This document shows positions 60,317 to 64,000 of a stretch of 64,000 bases of DNA, in pieces. Every line of letters starts with the position of its first letter. Within the stretch, counting starts at the first letter, position 1. The DNA is from Chryseobacterium gleum (GTDB lineage Bacteria > Bacteroidota > Bacteroidia > Flavobacteriales > Weeksellaceae), in NCBI RefSeq assembly GCF_900636535.1, contig NZ_LR134289.1, positions 3,038,001 through 3,102,000 on the forward strand, written 5' to 3'. The position numbers and the translations under genes were made by a program. Below the pieces are notes generated by a model. It made no database searches. It was not told where the DNA came from and saw only the letters and a program-made list of their open reading frames with translations.

Positions 60317-60846
60317 TTCTGATCCGTTCCATACTATTAATTATATTATTTATTGCATCTGGCTCAATATATTCCCAGACCGCAAGCACTACTGTCAGCC
60401 TTACGTTGCCTGTAGTAACTTTGATGGATATTGAACCTGCAGGTAGTATCACTTTGAACTTCACAGCCCCTACCGAGGCAGGAAATGCGCTTGGAACACC
60501 AACCCCCAATACGTCAAAATGGGTCAACTATACTTCTGCCATTTCTCCCAGTGGACTTACCAGAAGAATTACAGCCTCTGTGAATAAAGTGATAGCAGGA
60601 GTAAATATAAGACTTCAGGCCGCCGCAGCATCCGGAGCCGGTGGAGGAGCGTTGGGAACATCATCTGGCCAGGTGATCCTTACAACTACTCCTGTCACTA
60701 TCATTAGTGGTATTGGAGGAGCTTATACAGGGAATGGTGCCAATAACGGACATGCACTCACCATTTCACTGGCCACAAATACTTATGCCAATTTAGTTGC
60801 ACAGGCCAATACAGCTATTGTCATCACCTACACCATTACAGAGTAA
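60313..60846 (+). CDS. Small secreted beta-rich protein, putative fibre subunit 2
   Basis: 177 residues, with a signal peptide ending S-I-Y-S-Q. It is clearly homologous to the 56087 product: V-S-L-T-L-P-V-V-T-L-M-D-I-E-P-A, F-T-A-P-T-E-A-G-N, G-A-L-G-T-S-S-G, I-I-S-G-I-G-G-A-Y-T-G-N-G-A-N-N-G-H and a closing I-T-Y-T-I-T-E. It overlaps the usher-like gene by four bases (ATGA), so it is co-translated with it. The mature protein is nearly free of charged residues apart from a few Arg/Lys. Probably a minor or adapter subunit, by analogy only. Confidence 0.7.
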   Translation: MILIRSILLIILFIASGSIYSQTASTTVSLTLPVVTLMDIEPAGSITLNFTAPTEAGNALGTPTPNTSKWVNYTSAISPSGLTRRITASVNKVIAGVNIRLQAAAASGAGGGALGTSSGQVILTTTPVTIISGIGGAYTGNGANNGHALTISLATNTYANLVAQANTAIVITYTITE

Positions 60847-60853
60847 ACCGAAA

Positions 60854-61420
60854 ATGAACACTAAAATTCCCATCATAAAACCATCCCTGAAAAGATTTCT
60901 ATACGTTATTACTTTAATAATGGGAATCAGTCTTAATGGACAAACCATTAATATTACGGGAACCAGTTGGACGGCAACTGTACCCACTATTACAGAAGCC
61001 GGAACTAATTATGCCGGAACTTATGACAATCCCAGCCTGTTAACATTATCAGGCCATTTGCCCGGATCTTTTCTGAATCTTCTTACAAGTTCCGGAGCCA
61101 GAATCAGCATGCAGCTTGCTCCTACTTCCTGGAACAGCTCTCTGAAACTTTATGCAAAAAGAAGTGGCGGTACAGCAACAATCAATGGCCTTTGTGTTTT
61201 GTGTACGGCGACAATTAATGGCGGTACGGCTAATTATATAGAAATACCACAAGCTAGTGCCGCAACCCTTTCAACAATTACCTTTACCGGAGTTCTTGGA
61301 CTGGGTAACAGTGTAGATTATTCAGGCATTAATGTACAGCTGGAAATAGGTGGCGTTTCTGTGACAATTCCTGCGACAGCATATAGTACACAGGTTGTTT
61401 TTACTATTGGAGCCAATTAA
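60854..61420 (+). CDS. Small secreted beta-rich protein, putative fibre subunit 3 (tip or adapter)
   Basis: 188 residues from ATG 60854. A signal peptide with a longer basic n-region ends S-L-N-G-Q. The mature chain has W-T-A-T-V-P-T-I-T-E-A-G-T-N-Y, a C-V-L-C pair (G-L-C-V-L-C-T-A-T) that could form a disulphide or bind a metal, and a last strand V-V-F-T-I-G-A-N comparable with the ends of the other two subunits. It is more distant than they are from each other. Placement at the end of the cluster would suit a tip component, but this is a guess. Confidence 0.62.
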   Translation: MNTKIPIIKPSLKRFLYVITLIMGISLNGQTINITGTSWTATVPTITEAGTNYAGTYDNPSLLTLSGHLPGSFLNLLTSSGARISMQLAPTSWNSSLKLYAKRSGGTATINGLCVLCTATINGGTANYIEIPQASAATLSTITFTGVLGLGNSVDYSGINVQLEIGGVSVTIPATAYSTQVVFTIGAN

Positions 61421-61498
61421 TACTCCCAGGCCAATCCATACATTACTTTTATCAGAATTAAATAATACATTAAAGAGATATTCAGTCAATTTGTATCT

Positions 61499-61540
61499 AA
61501 AAAAACAATCCCTTTCAAAATCAGAAAAGGATTGTTTTTT
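61499..61540. terminator. Bidirectional terminator between the fibre cluster and SusD (pair 3)
   Basis: AAAACAATCC pairs with GGATTGTTTT with one extra mismatch in the upper stem. A and T runs lie on both sides. Confidence 0.75.
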
Positions 61541-61555
61541 AGTATTTGAATTTAA

Positions 61556-63451
61556 TTAATGTTTGGCCCACCAAAGAGGAGTCAGTACAGCATCTGCACC
61601 ACCAAGTAATTGGACAGCTTTATCATATCCAGGCTGATCAGTATTTCTGAAAGTACTTGGATATCTTAATCTCTGAGGGAAGTTCTGAATAGAATTCGTC
61701 ATATAGTTCCCTGAGCTCAGATTAGGAAGGTTGGGCAATGGAGTTTCGATGGCCGGGTTTTCAAAAAACGGCAGGCCAAGTCTTCTCTGATCATTCCAGG
61801 ATTCTAACGGTAACCAAGGCATATTGGCAATATATTTCTGGGTAATAATCTTTGTCAGTTTATCATTTTTTACCGATCCGTTCTTATAAATGGTATTCAC
61901 AGGATATTTAATTTCAACAGAAACCAAGTTACCGGTTACAGGATCTTTATATTTCATCGCATGGCTTACTCCCGGTTCTGTAATATGACTATAAGAAACA
62001 GAAGTACCGTCACGGTTATAATCCGTTGAAGCAATATATTGACCATAGAATTGTGAAACTCCATTATAAATAAAACTTTCCTGAATTCCTTTATTATAAG
62101 CAGCTTCATCACTCATTGGAACGGTCCAGCCTTTCAATGCAGCTTCAGCCAAAAGGAAATAGGTTTCCCAGCTTGCAAAAAATATTCTTGCATTCTTACT
62201 TTCTCTATACTGCTTACCTAAAGCCGGCATACATCCTACTACATTTCTTAAGCCATTTCTCTGCCCTTTTACACCCCAATTTCCAATGGTATAGGCATTC
62301 CAGGTATTTACGGTATTTATTGTTATTTTAGAATTATCTTCAAACGTAAGATCTCCGTGATTGGTAGTTGCCTGATTGGTATACGTCGGATACAATGAAT
62401 AAACCGGACTTGTAAGATCCCCCGGAATATAAAATGTTTTATATGCTCTTGGGTCGATTTTATTAGGTAATCCGTCCAGCCAGTAGCCTGCACTTGGATC
62501 ATTGGTCATTGTAGTGAACTGTTGATCATATTTTATACCAATATAATCAGATGCCTTTACCTGTGCATGTTGAGCCGCTGGTAATTGGTCTGTAGAATTT
62601 ACTCCTCCCAAGCCAATGTATAAATTATTAAGGGTTGCTGATAAAATCTGAGAGTTCCATTCTCTGGACATTACGCCTGTTAGCGCATCCCAGCCCGGTT
62701 TTTCAGCAACTTTAAAATTATCTGCACTTGTAGCGATAAACATATTTGAATTAGCCGCAGCTTCAAATTCTGTTTTTGCTTTTGAAGGATCTACTTCGGC
62801 AATTCTCATGGCAATTCTCATCCTCATAGAGTTGGCATACTTTACCCACTGAGTCCAGTTAAATCCATACACCATATCATAGGCATTTGCATTGGATGGT
62901 ACTCCCTGGGTTGTGTCCATTTTTGCGGCTGCATCTTTTAATTCTTCCAAAATAAAATAATACACTTCTTTTTCAGAATTAAAAGTAGGATTCGTTCCCT
63001 GAAAAGCCTGAATAGGTTGAGGTCCGAAATTGTCCGAAAATTCACTCATTAAGTAAGCTCTCCAAATTCTGGAAACCTGAATGATATTATCATAATAAGG
63101 TTTTCCTTGTCCTGCCGCCTTTTTTTCATTAGCCAATTGAATGGCCGCATTTGCATTATTCAGCCAGTCTGAAATGTATTTCCAATATTCGGAAGTCCAG
63201 GAATCGTCGTAAGTTCCACCTGCAATTCCGGTTGTTAAATGTTGTCTTGCTGCTGTTTTCCAATATAAAACAAAAACACGTTCTGCAATATTAGGATCTT
63301 GCTGAGCACCGAGAATTGAGTTATTTAATAAATATTCAGGTTCTGCCTTATTGGCGTCTACGGCAAACGGGTTATTATTGATGTCTTCAAAATCATTGCA
63401 TGAAGTACATAGTAAACCAATCGTAAAAAATGATAAGATATATTTTTTCAT
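61556..63451 (-). CDS. SusD/RagB-family surface lipoprotein (pair 3)
   Basis: 631 residues, longer than pairs 1 and 2. Lipobox C-T-S-C (Cys 18), then N-D-F-E-D-I-N-N-N-P. The SusD-like features are present: R-I-W-R-A-Y-L-M-S-E-F-S-D-N-F-G-P, W-V-K-Y-A-N-S-M-R-M-R-I-A-M-R, F-L-L-A-E-A-A-L-K-G-W and the C-terminal N-D-Q-R-R-L-G-L-P. It starts 15 bases after susC. No phosphoesterase lies beside it in the window, so its substrate is unknown. Confidence 0.95.
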   Translation of the reverse strand: MKKYILSFFTIGLLCTSCNDFEDINNNPFAVDANKAEPEYLLNNSILGAQQDPNIAERVFVLYWKTAARQHLTTGIAGGTYDDSWTSEYWKYISDWLNNANAAIQLANEKKAAGQGKPYYDNIIQVSRIWRAYLMSEFSDNFGPQPIQAFQGTNPTFNSEKEVYYFILEELKDAAAKMDTTQGVPSNANAYDMVYGFNWTQWVKYANSMRMRIAMRIAEVDPSKAKTEFEAAANSNMFIATSADNFKVAEKPGWDALTGVMSREWNSQILSATLNNLYIGLGGVNSTDQLPAAQHAQVKASDYIGIKYDQQFTTMTNDPSAGYWLDGLPNKIDPRAYKTFYIPGDLTSPVYSLYPTYTNQATTNHGDLTFEDNSKITINTVNTWNAYTIGNWGVKGQRNGLRNVVGCMPALGKQYRESKNARIFFASWETYFLLAEAALKGWTVPMSDEAAYNKGIQESFIYNGVSQFYGQYIASTDYNRDGTSVSYSHITEPGVSHAMKYKDPVTGNLVSVEIKYPVNTIYKNGSVKNDKLTKIITQKYIANMPWLPLESWNDQRRLGLPFFENPAIETPLPNLPNLSSGNYMTNSIQNFPQRLRYPSTFRNTDQPGYDKAVQLLGGADAVLTPLWWAKH

Positions 63452-63466
63452 TGTTTCAGTTGTTAA

Positions 63467-64000
63467 TTAAAAGCCTAAAGTAATTGTAAATAAATAAGAT
63501 CTTGAAGTAGGAAAAGCAAGGTTTTCAAATCCTGTAGCATTAGAATTAATTGCGAATACAGATTCCGGATCGATTCCTTTGGCTTTACTGTAGATCATCC
63601 ATACGTTATTTGCTGTAAAAGCTACTTTAGCGCTCTGTAAGGCTAGTTTTTGGAAAATACTTTTAGGGAAATTATAGGTCAGCTGAATATTTCTTAAACG
63701 AATATTGGTAGCATCATAAATGTTTTGCTCTGTAATTCCTAAATTTCCGGATGTCACAGCTCCCCAATAATCCTGTTGAGTAATTTCTTTTGTATTTGAT
63801 ATATAACCACCATTTCCCTCCACTACGGCATCCAAAATCATATTATCACGTTTTCCTCCGGGCGCAGTGTCTGCAGCAAGTCCATTCGCTTGTAGTGCAG
63901 CTTGTGTTGCAGAGAAAAATTTACCTCCGATTCTCCCGTCAATTAAAAATGAAAGTCCAATATTTTTATAAACAAAGCTGTTTGCAAAACCAAACAAAGC
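63467..64000 (-). CDS. SusC/RagA-family transporter (pair 3), C-terminal part, truncated by the window edge
   Basis: About 178 residues of the barrel end. Typical SusC features are G-F-A-N-S-F-V-Y-K-N, L-R-N-I-Q-L-T-Y-N-F-P-K, V-A-F-T-A-N-N-V-W and the closing A-F-P-T-S-R-S-Y-L-F-T-I-T-L-G-F. The plug and most of the barrel lie beyond 64000. Confidence 0.9.
   Translation of the reverse strand, partial: ALFGFANSFVYKNIGLSFLIDGRIGGKFFSATQAALQANGLAADTAPGGKRDNMILDAVVEGNGGYISNTKEITQQDYWGAVTSGNLGITEQNIYDATNIRLRNIQLTYNFPKSIFQKLALQSAKVAFTANNVWMIYSKAKGIDPESVFAINSNATGFENLAFPTSRSYLFTITLGF

Overview
The window looks like chromosome of a low-GC member of the Bacteroidota, most likely a Chryseobacterium-type flavobacterium (Weeksellaceae). 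The evidence is the promoter style (about 15 genes have a TAnnTTTG -7 element shortly upstream), type IX secretion (T9SS) sorting domains, SusC/SusD pairs, a fused isobutyryl-CoA mutase, DUF4252/GIN-domain genes under an ECF sigma factor, and a cluster of small secreted paralogues typical of this group. I see no rRNA, tRNA, CRISPR array, insertion sequence or integrated phage.

Region 1 (1-36.8 kb) is mostly housekeeping with small accessory genes between. It holds the end of a T9SS type B surface protein, three paralogous small secreted proteins around trmB, rplM-rpsI-rpsB, a DUF3667 membrane protein, icmF, a Dph6-like ATP pyrophosphatase, a PLP decarboxylase, a serine hydrolase, a 2H phosphoesterase, an M64 peptidase, ruvC, a DUF4407 protein, a secreted tail-collar protein, a KTSC protein, an M43 peptidase, guaB, an ECF sigma/DUF4252 operon, a GlmU-like protein, rpmE (type B), a beta-helix lipoprotein, a MazG-like protein and aroA.

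Region 2 (37-56 kb) appears devoted to phosphorus capture at the cell surface. It has a PI-PLC-like enzyme, a GDPD-alkaline phosphatase fusion next to a SusC/SusD pair, and a second SusC/SusD pair followed by a Tat-exported phospholipase C. The PI-PLC gene and both susC genes are preceded by three short AT-rich motifs spaced exactly 11 bp apart, the geometry of a PHO box. This suggests, but does not prove, one phosphate-starvation regulon. An SDR and an Omp85-type outer-membrane protein lie between the two pairs.

Region 3 (56-61.4 kb) is a compact co-directional cluster: a small secreted beta-rich protein, a two-Ig-domain secreted protein resembling a pilus chaperone, a 917-residue protein with Ig-like plus barrel plus C-terminal Ig-like layout resembling an usher, and two more small secreted proteins, the first clearly homologous to the opening one. 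I regard this as a candidate chaperone-usher-like surface-fibre system and the best candidate for something new here. A third SusD/SusC pair (the SusC cut by the window edge) ends the window.

Intergenic DNA carries several structured repeats that gene annotation does not explain: inverted pairs of degenerate 7-bp repeats (5.15-5.28 kb and 48.47-48.62 kb, plus a single array at 33.23 kb), a related TTAAG-rich imperfect palindrome present twice (36.9 and 46.75 kb), and a nested inverted-repeat element at 37.75-37.9 kb.
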